DNA of 64,000 nucleotides from Histoplasma ohiense (taxonomy: Eukaryota; Ascomycota; Eurotiomycetes; Onygenales; Ajellomycetaceae), in the NCBI GenBank assembly GCA_017607445.1, contig JAEVHH010000005.1, positions 563,001 to 627,000 on the forward strand. Reading direction: 5' to 3'. Below the pieces are notes generated by a model, which saw nothing but the letters and a program-made list of their open reading frames with translations, was not told the DNA's origin and did not search any database. Shown piece by piece: positions 33,900 to 45,845 of the stretch. The first letter of the stretch is position 1. The number at the start of each line of letters is the position of its first letter. A program made the translations under genes and the position numbers.

Positions 33900-34720
33900 T
33901 CTATCATAACTTTAATCAGTACCAAGACCTTGTTCAAAGGAGGAGAAGAAGCAAAAAGCAAAAGCAACAAGAAAGAAAAACAGATGTTGAAGATTGAAAC
34001 CAATATTGCAATGTTGATCAAAGAGATTGCAACAACACAAAACTCAATCCAAAATGAAAAACACAACCACACAATCAAAACTTCAAATTTCACAATAAAA
34101 ATCACATAGAAAGATACAGTGTACTTTATTTGATAAATTGATGTATTCTTTTTTAATAAAAAATTGTTAGTGGTGATGTTGATGATGATTTTCAGTGGAG
34201 TGTGATTTTTGATGCAAAAGTCAAAGAAAAGAGGTTCAGAAGTTGTGTCTAAATCATGATTGAACTGCATTGACATCAGAGATGAAAAAACATTCTTCTG
34301 AAACAACAATACTTTGAAATTAATCTCAACAATTAATTCAGCCTGATTCTGTGAACTCTATACAATATTAATCACACAGCACATGTTATGAACTTCACAT
34401 GTTGCAGTAAGAAGCTCTGAAGATCAGGTCTTTGAAGAAGAGAGATAATTGTAATAGATGCAATGGAGATATCTATATTAGAAAATAGCTATATGATGAT
34501 AGAAGAACACAGAACACATCAGAATTAATGAGAAGGAGCATAGCACACAGCATTATAGACATCTATAGTGTATGAAGATCATCTATATAATGCTCACTGA
34601 TATCTGTAGATATTAGAAGATCAGTGATTAGCTTTGAATAATAGAGATTGCTATCTTCTTAACATTCTATATATGTACTTCACACTACTTCCATAATTAT
34701 ATCTACAATCATCTTTTACA
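33857..34720 (-). repeat. Right arm of the 0.85-kb inverted repeat (LTR and leader)
   Basis: This segment matches 27667-28545 in inverted orientation, with scattered mostly C/T and A/G differences and small indels. Both arms contain a hydrophobic open frame (150-179 codons), which is shared only because the DNA is shared. Confidence 0.85.
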
Positions 34721-35640
34721 ACAGATCAGTCAACTGCATCTCTCATCTGAACTGCTCTCTCAACAGTATATGATGACTCATGAGAAAGTCAGCTGCTGTA
34801 TGAAGAAGAGGTTCAACTGTATGTCTTCCATTTCTCTGTCATCTCTTTCAGCACTGATGTACAAAGTTCATTATATTCAGCTCAGTATAACTGTCTATCA
34901 GAGTGTCTGCATCTCTGTCCACAAACTCTGTATACCTCTGTACATACTTTATAGATCTGTGAGTCTTTAACATGCTATTCAAAATCTGATCAACTGAATG
35001 AGAATGAAAGTTCTTCTATCTGCTCTGCTGTGTATGATACAGATCAACAAGAACTGCTTGATACTGCTTGATTAGATTCTCTTCTATTGTCTGCACAATC
35101 TCTTCTCTCTTAGTATTTGTACACTTTTTTTTGTGATGGTTCTCTCTGAGTGAATAATTGAGAATTCTCTCACTAAAGAATCAGATTGTTTTCTGCTCAG
35201 AGACAATCTGATCATCTGAAAACTTCTTTTCATTACATCATTTCTATTGTATGAATAGTGGAGATCAAGCAGCAGTGAGAAGTTAGTCTATCAAATTCTA
35301 TCTCTCTTCATACACAGAAATAAAGAAGAAATAGAAACAAAATAAATCTATATATTATCATTCATTCATTCTGCTTCTCTGTATATACTATCTGTGTATT
35401 CTTTGATCTGCTTTGTCTGCTGATTCTCAGTGCATTCTCTCTCTGTGCTGTCATCTCTACAATAAGATCATGCTGTAGCTGCTTCTATACAGCAGCAGCT
35501 TCAACAGCAGTATCTGCAGCAGAGATCATTATCAGTCTTTCTCACTTATATGAAGATGCAAGAATTTCAAAGTAGATGGGCAAGGACAAGAATAGTTAAG
35601 AATAGAAATCAATACAAAAGCAGAGGAGAAGAATTCAGTG
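34721..35640. repeat. Unassigned degenerate repeat DNA
   Basis: CG-poor sequence outside the right retroelement. There are no frames over 70 codons and no known domain. Confidence 0.5.
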
Positions 35641-35734
35641 ATGGCTAGCTAGTGAAGTGATAATTATTAAATACACATTCAGAGAGAGGCTGATACTGTC
35701 ATTGTACATAATATTACAGAAAAGTTACCTCTTT

Positions 35735-35860
35735 TATATGGTCAAAGGAGGTAGCTCACCGTACGGAACATGTATGAGTTATTTGGGGGCCTTGGCTGAA
35801 CACCATAGGAACACGTGTTCGAACACAGGCAAGTCCACCTTCATATAACCACTAGATAAT
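35735..35860 (+). repeat. tRNA-like sequence at the right edge of the repeat block
   Basis: This piece has TTGGCTGAACACC (A-box-like) near 35790 and GTGTTCGAACAC (B-box-like) near 35810, resembling the A- and B-box words of the sequence at the left edge. AAGGAGG near 35745 can pair with CCACCTT near 35836 (six of seven), like an acceptor stem, and TATATG/CATATA lies just outside. CG dinucleotides are present again. No cloverleaf with an anticodon could be drawn; it may be a tRNA-derived repeat. Confidence 0.35.
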
Positions 35861-36768
35861 AAATAAGAAGGACGAAAGAGAAGGGAAAAAAAAATTGTTG
35901 AAATTGAATGAAGGGTAGTGGAGGCCCTCTAAATGAAAATTTATTATTATTTAAGTCAAATCTGAAATATCATATACTCTCTTTTTTGAGACTAAGAAAT
36001 GTATTGATTAACAAACAGGTCAAGGGTTTATATAAGGGAGGAGATAGACTGTCTAAATATCTAACTGATGGGGATTCCGGTCGGTAATTATATACTCCGT
36101 AGTTAGCTAACTATTTGACCCAGGTAAACCTTCTTTGAAACGCATTCATGCCCAAAGTGGCTTGTTAGTTATTTCGTTTTATTTATGCACAAAATTTTTT
36201 TTTCTTCTATTTTTCCGCCCTGGTTGATTGGAGTTAAACACTTCTTGTTTGAGCAGTTATTCAGTCAGAAGTCTCCACAGACTCTCAACACGCTCCTGTT
36301 TATTTTCATCGATGAGATGCTTGCTGGAAGCCTGGAATGACATGAAAACCCCTTCAAGTTCCAGCACTTCGGAATGCCATTTTCCCGCTCTCCGCCAGAA
36401 GATCGGCCGGGCTTTCTCGGACGCCGGAGTTTACCGATTCGAATCATTCGATAGTCGGGCTGTTTGCTTTAGTAGCTCCGAAAATCCCCAGCCATGACCC
36501 AGGTATTTTGCATGGATGGTGTTCTAAATAAGGAAGAAGGGATTCTCCAGGGGCAGGTCGGTGGCTGAAATTCACCGAAGCGTGGCCATGATGTGAAAAA
36601 GCCGAGTCCCTTCCCCGGTCCATACTGATATTTAACCCGTGTGGCAGCTCAAGGAAAGCCGAGTCCTAAGTTCATTAAAGACGGGATGAAAATGTGAGAG
36701 TCCGCGACTCTCCTACTTGAATCGCCATATAATCTCCGCAAATTCGAAAACAGTGATTGGTGACCAAT
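35861..36768. promoter_or_regulatory. Promoter region of the P450 gene
   Basis: Spacer from the repeat block to the P450 start. It has normal CG content again and a TACGGAGTA word in reverse at 36093-36101. The small frames around 36228-36497 are not convincing genes. Confidence 0.45.
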
Positions 36769-38725
36769 ATGGCTATCACGTATGGGACGCCTAAGCTCGT
36801 GGCTGCAACCGGGCTTGCGGTGTTCACAGCATCGCTGGTGCATTTCCTAGCGCGGGGAATCGCGGCCCGGCGCAGGTTCTACAAAATGAAGGCCAGGGGG
36901 ATTGTAAGTGTGGATTTTCTGCTTGGGTGTCGTCTCCAAACCGGGCGTCACGTTTAAATACCCAAGACTGGAGCAGAGACTGACGTCCCGAACAGGCCAT
37001 CATCGAGCCTTATTCACCGTTCCTTGGCCATCTCCCATTGTTAAGGAGCTTGAAGGAAGGATTGCCACAAGACGCTCATCGCGTGTACACGTCGATCAAG
37101 ATCGTGCAAAACTGGCAGAAATACTTCCCCGGCGCGGAAAAATGCCCACCATTGATCTATATGGATGTGTGGCCATTCATGGCTCAGCCCATCATCATGG
37201 TTATCGACCCTGAGCTCTGCTCCCAACTTACGCAAGAAACACCACAACCGAGACACCCTATTTTCGGATGGGCGCTGACCCCAGTGACGGATGGCATCGA
37301 TTTGATATCGATGAACATGCCTGATCATAAAATATGGCGCTCTCGGTTGAACCCGGGATTTTCGTCTCGGAACATTATCCAAAACATGCCCGCCGCCCTG
37401 GAGGAGGTTTCCATATATGCACAGAAATTGAAAGACACTGCGGATGCAAGAAGTCATGAATGGGGCAAAATGTTTCCTCTCTACGAGGGAGCGGTTGCTC
37501 TGACATTTGACGTTGTCTCAAGATTTGCACTGTAGGCCATTACGATTGAGTATTTTCCTCTGGGGAGGCGAGGGGGCTCCCTCTTCTGTCTCGCTGTCTA
37601 TGCTAATGAATCACGGATTCACAGTGACCTTCATCCCCATGAGCAAACAGCTGGTCCTGGACCCCTGCTTAATGCTTTGAGAAATTTGATTTCTCGTGTT
37701 AAATTAAAGAATGTCAAGACCAGGCTGGAACGGCTTACTCCGGAGTTTAAGAGCTTTGTATCACAAAACGCAGCGACGATGCGAGATATCCTGTTTCCGC
37801 AGATTCAGTCGCGCTTCAGCGACACTCTCGACTCGAAGAATCAGAAAACCGTTATCGACCTTGCTATCAAAGACTTCAAAAAAAGTGGGCAGCAGCCAAC
37901 ACCCGAGTTTATCAACATCCTCATCAGCAATCTGAAAGCGTTCTTGTTTGCTGGTCATGACACCACGGCTCAAACTATGTTAGTTTATTTAGATATCTTT
38001 TTCCCCATCCGAGTCCAAAATTTCTCACCTCTAAACGCAAACAGCAGGCATCTAGAAAGAACTTGACTTCTAACTACGGTCTTAGTTGCTGGATATTCTA
38101 CGAAATTAACAAAAATCCCGACGTCTTGCAAAGGCTGCGCAAAGAGCACGATGACGTACTAGGCCCTGACCCAAAGATGGCATATCAGGTCTTGCAGCAG
38201 AGCCCACACAAAGCAAACGAACTACGCTACACGGCCGCAGTCATCAAGGAAACGCTCCGAATCCATACCCTGGCTAATACATTCCGACAAGGCAGCCCCG
38301 ACTTCAACTTCTCTCTTGACGGCATGCTGTATCCCACCTACGATTGTATGATCCAAACAGTCCCGACAATGACTCACATTCACCCAGATTTCTGGCCTCA
38401 CCCGACAGAATTTATCCCAGACCGGTTCCTGGTTCCGGAGGATCATGCGCTGTATCCTGTGAAGAACGCGTGGCGGCCCTTCGAGCTGGGAAACACCAAG
38501 TGCATTGGCCAGGAGCTAGCCATGTTGGAAATGAAACTCGTGTTGGTCTTTACTCTCCGTGAGCTGGACTTTGATTTTAACTACGAGCAGTGGGATGTGG
38601 TGCAGAAGAGGGACACGACAATCGTGGCTGCAGACACTATTAATGGAGAGCGCGCGTACAGGTGCGGCGAGGGCATCGGAACTATTAAAGACGGTTTACC
38701 GGTGAGGGTGAGGTTTAGAAGATAA
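36769..38725 (+). CDS. Cytochrome P450 monooxygenase (microsomal type)
   Basis: Heme-thiolate enzyme that hydroxylates an organic substrate with electrons from P450 reductase. Exons 36769-36903, 36996-37531, 37625-37978 and 38086-38725 give 554 aa. Residues 10-30 (LVAATGLAVFTASLVHFLA) form an N-terminal membrane anchor followed by basic residues. The I-helix motif AGHDTT is at 333-338, ExxR (ETLR) at 397-400, and the heme loop FELGNTKCIG has the ligand Cys481. Exon 4 is placed at CTTAG|TTGCTGG, which makes TTAQT-ICWIFYEINKNPDVL continuous; an upstream CTAAC serves as branch site. The overall form resembles StcS/CYP59-like fungal P450s, but the family cannot be fixed by eye. It lies across the repeat block from the BVMO gene, in the same orientation. 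Confidence 0.92.
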
Positions 38726-39707
38726 TTGGATGGATCGTTGCAGGATATCTTTTAAAGAATAACGAAGCATGACTACTTATCATCAAACAATGGACTGTAT
38801 ACTTGCAGTGCATATAGTCTTAGGATGGCTGCAAAGGGCGGCACCCCTATGAGCTGGCTGTTTGGTGGATATCGTGAAAAAAAGAGAAAAAAGAAGGGAG
38901 CAGCATCGACACATACTAGTTATGCATTCCACCTCCCATGAAGCACGTGCTGCGGGTTCGATGGGTTGGTTTCTGCTCTTGAAAAGGGGTCGGAAGGTCG
39001 GGCTTGTTGTGGCTTAAAAATTGATCTTCTCCTCCGGGCTCGTATGGGTAGTTAATGAGATCCTGAGACTCTACCATCCCATCAGCTCCTTTCACGGACT
39101 CCGGGAGGAATCGGATGATAACTTCTTAGTGTATTCCCTATAAGATCTGGTCGTTGTACTGAATTAATTTCAAAAATAGCAGAATAAAACGAGGGATGGG
39201 GAAATCGAGCGCAAACGGAAAACGAATGCGCATGAGATCATCAACGGGCGGAAACGGGGGAGGGAGGGGGGGGAACGTTGGATGAAGACCTGGACCTGAT
39301 AGTTACCCCAGGCATCAAGATGATGTAAATAGGGACGGCGAGGCGAAAACAGGAAAATATTTATGAAAAGGTCCAGGCTCGGGTCGAATTTGTCTTGGGG
39401 CCACGAGCTTTAAAAGGGTGAACGAAATCATGATTGTATTTATTCCACACTTTTTTAATCTTGTTCTCTTTTGTTTTTTTTAACAGAAATTGTTTATGGC
39501 AAGTTGCATAAATATCGATCAACTTCGTGCAATATCAAAAGTACCAAAAGAACATACCTTCCCCCCATCTTGCTATCAATTAGAAGACATTTTCTACTTC
39601 CGCTATCCTATCGAGTGGAACAACGAAAGCAGAGCACCACGCCGGAAAGGAGGCAAGAGAGAAGAATTTCTCAAAAAACCAACCTCAAATCATCCTCAAA
39701 ATACAAA
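38726..39707. other. Intergenic
   Basis: 3' flank of the P450 gene and promoter of the next small frame. There is a purine-rich tract near 39240-39275. No gene is supported. Confidence 0.5.
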
Positions 39708-40043
39708 ATGACATCGAAATTCTCCCGTCCCGATTCTCACTCCCAACATGCTCTCGCCACCACCATCAACACCAAGATACGCTCCTCATCCCGCACTTCG
39801 AATCCCGAGCAAGAGTCGAAGCAACGCCACTCACCCACAGCCACATCTCCGAGCACCTCAAGATGGCAGCCGAAGGTCAATCGGACGCAGAGCTTGAACG
39901 AGCAGGATATGAAGCACCAGTTGCAGCAGCGGTTGACGGGGCTGGAGAAAGACAGGGAGAGCGGCTTTACGGAGATTGAGAGGGGGGCAAGGAGGGACAA
40001 GGAAGGGGCTATGGACGGGGAAGGGGGAAGGGGACGGGCTTGA
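39708..40043 (+). CDS. Small basic protein of unknown function
   Basis: A 111-aa frame starting MTSKFSRPDSHSQHALATT, rich in Ser, Thr, Arg and Gln, with a helical segment RTQSLNEQDMKHQLQQRLTGLEKDRESGFTEIERG. No domain is recognised; it looks disordered apart from that helix. The start is the first ATG after a pyrimidine-rich stretch and the context before it (ACAAAATG) is good. Composition is coding-like, but a chance frame cannot be excluded. Confidence 0.4.
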   Translation: MTSKFSRPDSHSQHALATTINTKIRSSSRTSNPEQESKQRHSPTATSPSTSRWQPKVNRTQSLNEQDMKHQLQQRLTGLEKDRESGFTEIERGARRDKEGAMDGEGGRGRA

Positions 40044-40913
40044 TGGATGAGACTGCGAGCTTGGGGGATATAGGCTCTGGGCCTTGCGATAGATGGTGAA
40101 TGAATGAAACGAATTGAATGATGGCGGCAATTTGCTGGACACACACATGCGGGAGGGCGTCTGGGTATTTCTGTTGCGAAATTGTGCTACCAATTGACAT
40201 CATCGGATGGACTGTCAGATCCCCAGGAATAGTGAAATAAGGAGGTCACTGTTAGTTAAATAAATATGCGGGTTGTTGTGGCGTTCAGCACTGTTCGAGG
40301 TTAAATATCTATATAAAATGTGAAATCGGCGGCGGTGTTTGGCGGGGGTTTTGGTTCTGATATTTATTTAACCAGCTTTAAGCGGAGGAAGTTTTTATCT
40401 GATAAAGTAGGGGGAAAAGGAATGTATTTTTATATATTCTCCACTTATTGTGCTATCCTATCGCAATATTTTTGTATGATAAAAAGCAAGATCCTCACTC
40501 GAGGCATCCAGATAGCTGATCTGATATTCCTCTCCGTTCTGTTCCCAGTTTCTCTCCAGCTTCCGTGACGCCAACGAAATATTTAAATCATCAACTTTTC
40601 GTTCACCCAACTCCTTTTTCCTCACCAACAACAAACACCCCTTGCCGCTGTAGCTGGGAGGTCCATCGGCTTTGCATTTCTGAGTCAACAAAAATCGCTG
40701 TACTCCTTCACCCCCTCTCTTTTTTTGTATCCAAAAATCTAACCGGCTTTAACCTGCCTGTCTGTTCGCTCCGCACCCCAATGAGGTGGTCAAGCCCTCC
40801 TGGAATCTGTGGTTCTGCGCTTTTGAGGGGATCTCATCCGGTTTGACCCCTTCCCCGGTGCGGCAAACAACACCAACAACAACAACAGTGATAGACCGAG
40901 GCGTAGATGAAAG
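40044..40913. other. Intergenic, promoter of UPF2
   Basis: Gene-free spacer. The 60 nt before the UPF2 start carry a CAA-repeat leader (CAACAACAACAA), common in fungal 5' UTRs. Confidence 0.5.
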
Positions 40914-43900
40914 ATGGATCGCGCAAGGAAGAGTACGTTGTTAACTGTACAGAAATCAACCGCATTTTCTTCTACTGTTGATACTAATTTTTTACCCGTT
41001 GTGCAGGAGAGCTGCGCAGCCTAAATGCACGGGCATGGGCTAGGGAGACGGGTATGTTCAAACCGCCACCCTCAGACCCCCGCAAACTTATATCTCTCGA
41101 TCCCGAGAGTATGACAAAGATCTAATGTTTGGGCTAAGACAAAGATTAATAATGTTTGCGTTCATATAGGTATCTTCCCGGTCAACAAATCTCTCGACTC
41201 CGCTTTGAAGAAAAACACAGCTTTTATCAAACGTCTCCGAACCGGTATTACCGCTGCCGCCCTCCCTACTTTCCTTGCTGATATTCGCACCCTATCACTG
41301 CACAAGTATCTATCCGAGATCATATCCGCTGCCTACGAAGGATTTTGCAAACTTAAGACCCCCGGAGAAATCGCTGCCGCTGTGGAAATCGCCAGCGCCC
41401 TGCACCAGCGGTTTGGTCCCGATGAGTTCACCAAGCAGCTGGGATGGCTGCTGGGTCGCGGCCTGACAACACCGGATAAGGCGCAGTTGAAGGCATGGAC
41501 GCAAGATGTGCGTGAGCGGGAGGAGAAGGAGCGGCTGAGCAGGCAACGGGTTCTGTTGCGTATCGTGACCGAGTTATGGCTTGTGGGGTTTCTGCGAAGC
41601 TTGGATGACGTAGAAAGACCGGATGATCTGGGTACAAAGGGCCATGATGGTGCGGGTGCTATTGGCGGTGGCAAGGGTTCTTCTCCTTCTGATGGCGTTG
41701 CGAAATCTAAGCCAGCTCAAGCTACCGCGAAGGCTGATCAGGATAAGGAGGCAGAGCCCTTTCCGTTGGAGGTTCTGAAAGACCTTTTGGGACATGACCG
41801 CGAGCATGTCAATTTATCACTGGCGGTTTTGTTTGCGAGGACGTATAGCTGGGATATCTTGGGGAGCAAGGGGATGGAGGGAGGCAGGAAGAATGTGGAG
41901 GCAGATGGCGCGACTACGGAGTCTCCAATGAAAGATGGGCCGGAGATTGGATCTGGCGACGATGAACCTAATGCTGAATCAACGGGAGATGATCCACCGC
42001 TAGCATCTGAGAAACTCCAGCTCCGGTTTAGAAATATCCTTAATCGGTATCTGGAGGATGTTAAAGCCCATGTTGTCAGCGATCAAAAAGGCCTGGCAAC
42101 ACAAAGTCGCAAAAACGCAGAGGCATATGTGAAGAGTGGTGAGATATTCGAAGATCGACAATCTAATTTTGAGAAGCAGTCAAAGGCGCACGAAAAGCTC
42201 GTCTCGAATACTCAGGCCCTTTGCGAAATCCTCGGGTCCGATATGCCAGATCTAATGGAGAAAGAGACGGGTGATTCCACAGTTGGTGGTGGCAGTATAG
42301 GCCTCGTAAAGACCGGAGAATACTTACGTGGACAAGGTGAAGGCCCTGGGATCTGGGAAGACGAAGAGGAACGTCGATTTTATGAAAATTTGGTAGATCT
42401 AAAGGGTAAAGTCCCAGCTGTTTTACTAGAGGATGGAAAAAAGAAGAAGCCCGATGGAGATGATCAAGTAAAAAAGAAGGCTGATGGCGAAACTACAAAT
42501 GGTGTGCCAGCGAACCAGTTTGGCAAAGGGGATGCCACGAAACCGGGCCTGACTACCTCAGAAGCTGCCAATACTCAAGAAGTTGATGATCAGTCTGCCT
42601 CTATGGTTAACAAAACCGTTGGTGCTCAAGTTGATGCGTTGTTGGCAAAACTACCGGAACTCCAAACTAAAGATTCGGTTGATCAGCTGGCGCTGGATTT
42701 CTGCTTTCTCAACTCAAAAGCGTCTCGGAACAGGCTGGTAAAGGCAATCCAGGAGGCACCCAAGGGCCGCACTGACCTGCTTCCTCTTTATGCCCGCCTA
42801 GTTGCTACCCTTGGCCAGTATCTACCTGATATCCCACAGGGCCTTATCAGCTATCTTGACGAAGAATTCCGGAGTCTCCAACGGCGCAGACAAAAGGAAT
42901 TTCTAGGTCAGGTCCGCACCAGCAATATTCGATATCTAGCTGAACTGACCAAATTTGGTGTTGTCCCCGAACATGTCATTTTCCACTGCTTCAAAGTCAG
43001 TCTCGACGACTTCTCTCGGATGAATATTGAGATCATTGGCAATCTCCTGGAGAATTGTGGTCGATACCTGCTCCGAAATCCAGAAACCTCCCCACGGATG
43101 GCATCTTTCCTGGAGACTCTTGGTCGAAAGAAATCAGCACAGCATCTTGGCCAGCAAGAGCGCATGATTATTGAGAATGCGATGTACTACGTCGATCCTC
43201 CGCAGCGACCCGCTATCCAGCAAAAGGAGCGCACTCCGATGGAACTTTATGTCAGGAAACTACTCTACCTTGATATGAATAAACGGAACTACCCTAGGAT
43301 TTTGAAATGTATCCGGAAACTTCACTGGGAGGAGCAAGAGGTGAGATTTAAGGTGAACTTTTAACATTTTTTTGTTGACAATGTATTGACAAATCTAGGT
43401 CGTCCATATTCTTGAGCGAATATTTAGCAAGCCTGGGAAGGTGAAGTACAGCAATATTCATATCCTGACAATTCTTGTCAGCGCCCTCTACCGATACCAT
43501 CAGGATTTTGTCATTGGAATTGTAGACAACATACTCGAGAGCATTACTCTAGGGTTGGAGCAAAATGACTTTAAATTCAATCAGAGACGGATCGCTGAGG
43601 TTAAGTATCTGGGGGAGTTATACAATTACAAAATAGTCGACTCACCGCTCATTTTCGATACGCTTTATCGGATCGTTACGTTCGGGCATGGTACGTACAT
43701 ACACACCTAAGCACCCCCGCTAGGCGAATTGCTGACGTGAATATTAGAGGGAGGTATTCCGGCTCCAGGGAAGATTAATCTTCTTGATATGCCTGATGAC
43801 TTCTTCCGAATCCGGTTGGTGTGCACTCTCCTTGACACTTGCGGAGTATGTTTCGATCGGGGATCAGCGAAGAAAAAGCTTGATTTCTTCTTGACCTTTT

Positions 43901-45107
43901 TTCAGGTAATATCCTCTAGAAATGGCAGGTTTGTTTTGGACATAACAGCTAATACACAGTCACAGTACTACCTGTTTACGAAAGACCCAGTGCCCATGGA
44001 CGTGGATTTCCTCGTTCAGGATACTTATGCTTTGACCCGTCCCCAGTGGAAGATTGCTACTGATCTTGTTGAAGCTACCCGCCTTTTTAGTGAAGCCGTA
44101 GCACAGAATTACAAAATAGAGGAGTCCACTCAAGAAGCGGACAAAGCTCCTGAGCCAGATCCGGATGGAGAGAGTTCATCTTCTGACGACGGCTTTGAAG
44201 ACGATGCAATCCCAGATGCGGACGAAGACAAGGATGACGTAAACTCATCTAGCGACGAAGTCGAGGAGGTATGGATCTTAGAATTTGTTCTCTCTTGCAG
44301 TGACAAAAATTCAAAGTATCTAATAGCTGTGCTTTAGACCGTTCGTGCCCCAGATCAGGATCACGATTCCGAATCTGAAGAGGAACAAATCTTCGTTACT
44401 CGCCAGGAAGAGCAGCTTGACCCCGAAGCAGAAGCAGAATTTGATCGAGAATTTGAGAAAATGATGGCCGAAAGTTTGCAATCCCGCAAATTCGAGCGCA
44501 AGGCAATGTTCGATGTACCCCTGCCAATGAGACGCACTCCACACAATCCGTCATCGGGTGCAGAAGAGAACGGCGAATCCAGTCAGCATACGCCGAATAC
44601 AATGGCATTTTCCCTAATGACGAAACGAGGAAACCGACAACAGGTCTGTCTTTTTAATTTCCTATCTATCCCCTTTTGCTATGCTCGTTTAAAAAAAATC
44701 ATTCCCGACTCTGGCACAGAGTCTTCTAACCATTTTTAATTTTAATTTTTGTATAGACACGCACGATCGACCTACCCTCCGACTCCAGTTTTGCCGTGGC
44801 GATGAAAACTCAACAACAGGCGGAACGCGAGGAGCAGCAGCGCATCAAGAACCTGGTGCTAAATTATGACTTGAGAGACGACAATGAACCCAATGATGGT
44901 GAATTCAACACTTCCTCCTTTTCCTGCTCTAAGAACCCACTACTGGAAGAGAAACCCAATACTAAAGGAATAATGCGTAAAAAAAAAGGCCCAGAGAAAC
45001 GTCCCCATCGAGACACGCGGACCGCAGATAAATCGAGCTCGAACCGTAGCGGGTTCCGTTCCCGCAAGTTGCAACTTAGCGATGTTGACTGGTATGATGA
45101 AAATTAA
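40914..45107 (+). CDS. NMD2: Nonsense-mediated mRNA decay factor UPF2/Nmd2
   Basis: UPF2 is a cytoplasmic scaffold that links UPF1 to UPF3 to degrade mRNAs with premature stops. Eight exons (40914-40932, 41007-41051, 41170-43340, 43399-43690, 43748-43905, 43966-44268, 44338-44643, 44757-45107) join in phase to 1214 aa. Exon 1 is only 19 nt (MDRARK), continuing RELRSLNARAWARETGIFPVNKSLDSALKKNTAF, the usual UPF2 start. Three MIF4G modules are seen: about residues 30-250, 505-700 (LALDFCFLNSKASRNRLVKAI...FGVVPEHVIFHCFK) and 715-920 (ILKCIRKLHWEEQE-VVHILERIFSKPGKVKYSNIHIL). An acidic linker (SSSDDGFEDDAIPDADEDKDD) precedes the C-terminal UPF1-binding part with FDREFEKMMAESLQSRK. The introns are 57-118 nt, all GT-AG. 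Confidence 0.95.
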
Positions 45108-45808
45108 AAATTTCTTTCACAACTTTTATTTCACCGACTGTCGTGCCCTTCTTCCCATGCATGTGTAATCAGTTGTGTGTGGTCGTGGCAACCCACCACA
45201 CCTCCAGACTACTACATATTGCCCACATTTGGCCCAGGAAAGAAGGCTGCTTGGACCACCCCTGCTGCAAGAAAAGATATACGCGCTAACTTCTGGCTTT
45301 GTCGAAATTCCACTTTTTGTATCCTACAGGACTTGAGAAATGTAAACAAAAAACGAATGAAAGCCAAACAAACCCGCCTCAAGGCAAAATAAAAAAAATA
45401 CGGGATATATTGTCAGCACATATATCCAGAAACCTCAATTTGCGGCCCCATGTCTATCTTCTGGGTCGCCGTCGAAACCCTCGCCTGAGAGAATTAAAAA
45501 ACTGAACGACACCAAGAAAGAAACAAGAAGACATTATACCAATTGAAACGCTGTAGTACAGGAAATGACGAATAGGGCAGATGGAGAAGCGCCATGGGCT
45601 CCGGATCAGATCGCTCAATATAATAGCACTTGATGGGAGGAGTACATCCCAGTACGATTCCATCTCCGATTCGCACGAAAAGAGCCAGCAGTCCCTACCC
45701 GCTGACCATCTAAACGCCTCTCTCCCTCCAACTATACTACATTGCTGTTGGTAGTTTCCCCCGAACCTGTCCACGCATGGTAAAAAATGAGACAGAAATG
45801 AAATCGAG

Positions 45809-45845
<37 letters not shown>

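Larger units (their letters stand above)
29641..34720 (-). mobile_element. Degenerate Ty3/Gypsy chromodomain retrotransposon, minus orientation
   Basis: Reading leftwards from a TGTAAAAG start at 34720: LTR/leader, gag remnant from 33899, a CCHC zinc knuckle near 33455-33500, protease region, reverse transcriptase (about 31850-33000), RNase H (31341-31650), the integrase HHCC zinc finger (30744-30950), an integrase core remnant, and a chromodomain-like end near 29700-29880. This order, with RNase H before integrase and a terminal chromodomain, defines the chromovirus branch of Ty3/Gypsy. Every domain carries TGA stops, several where Arg CGA would be expected, in keeping with CpG decay. No matching LTR was found at the left end, so the element lacks its 3' LTR or lost it at the junction with the plus-strand copy. 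Confidence 0.8.
24661..35640. repeat. CpG-depleted repeat block (mutated transposon DNA)
   Basis: Base composition changes abruptly from the flanking genes. I find no CG dinucleotide at all from 24661 to 27805 and none again from 27808 to about 29900, while TG and CA are abundant. This is the mark of C-to-T change at CpG, seen in repeats of Onygenales (described for Coccidioides) and linked to a RIP-like process or to methylation. Remaining CGs are few (near 29904, 30274, 30460, 32876) apart from a small group at 33784-33867. All frames in the block are short and broken. The parts 24700-27660 and 34725-35640 are of the same character but show no protein I can identify. Confidence 0.85.

Noticed and set aside
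36228..36497. 89-codon plus frame upstream of the P450
   Set aside because: Opposed by a frame on the other strand, no motif, and located where the P450 promoter is expected.
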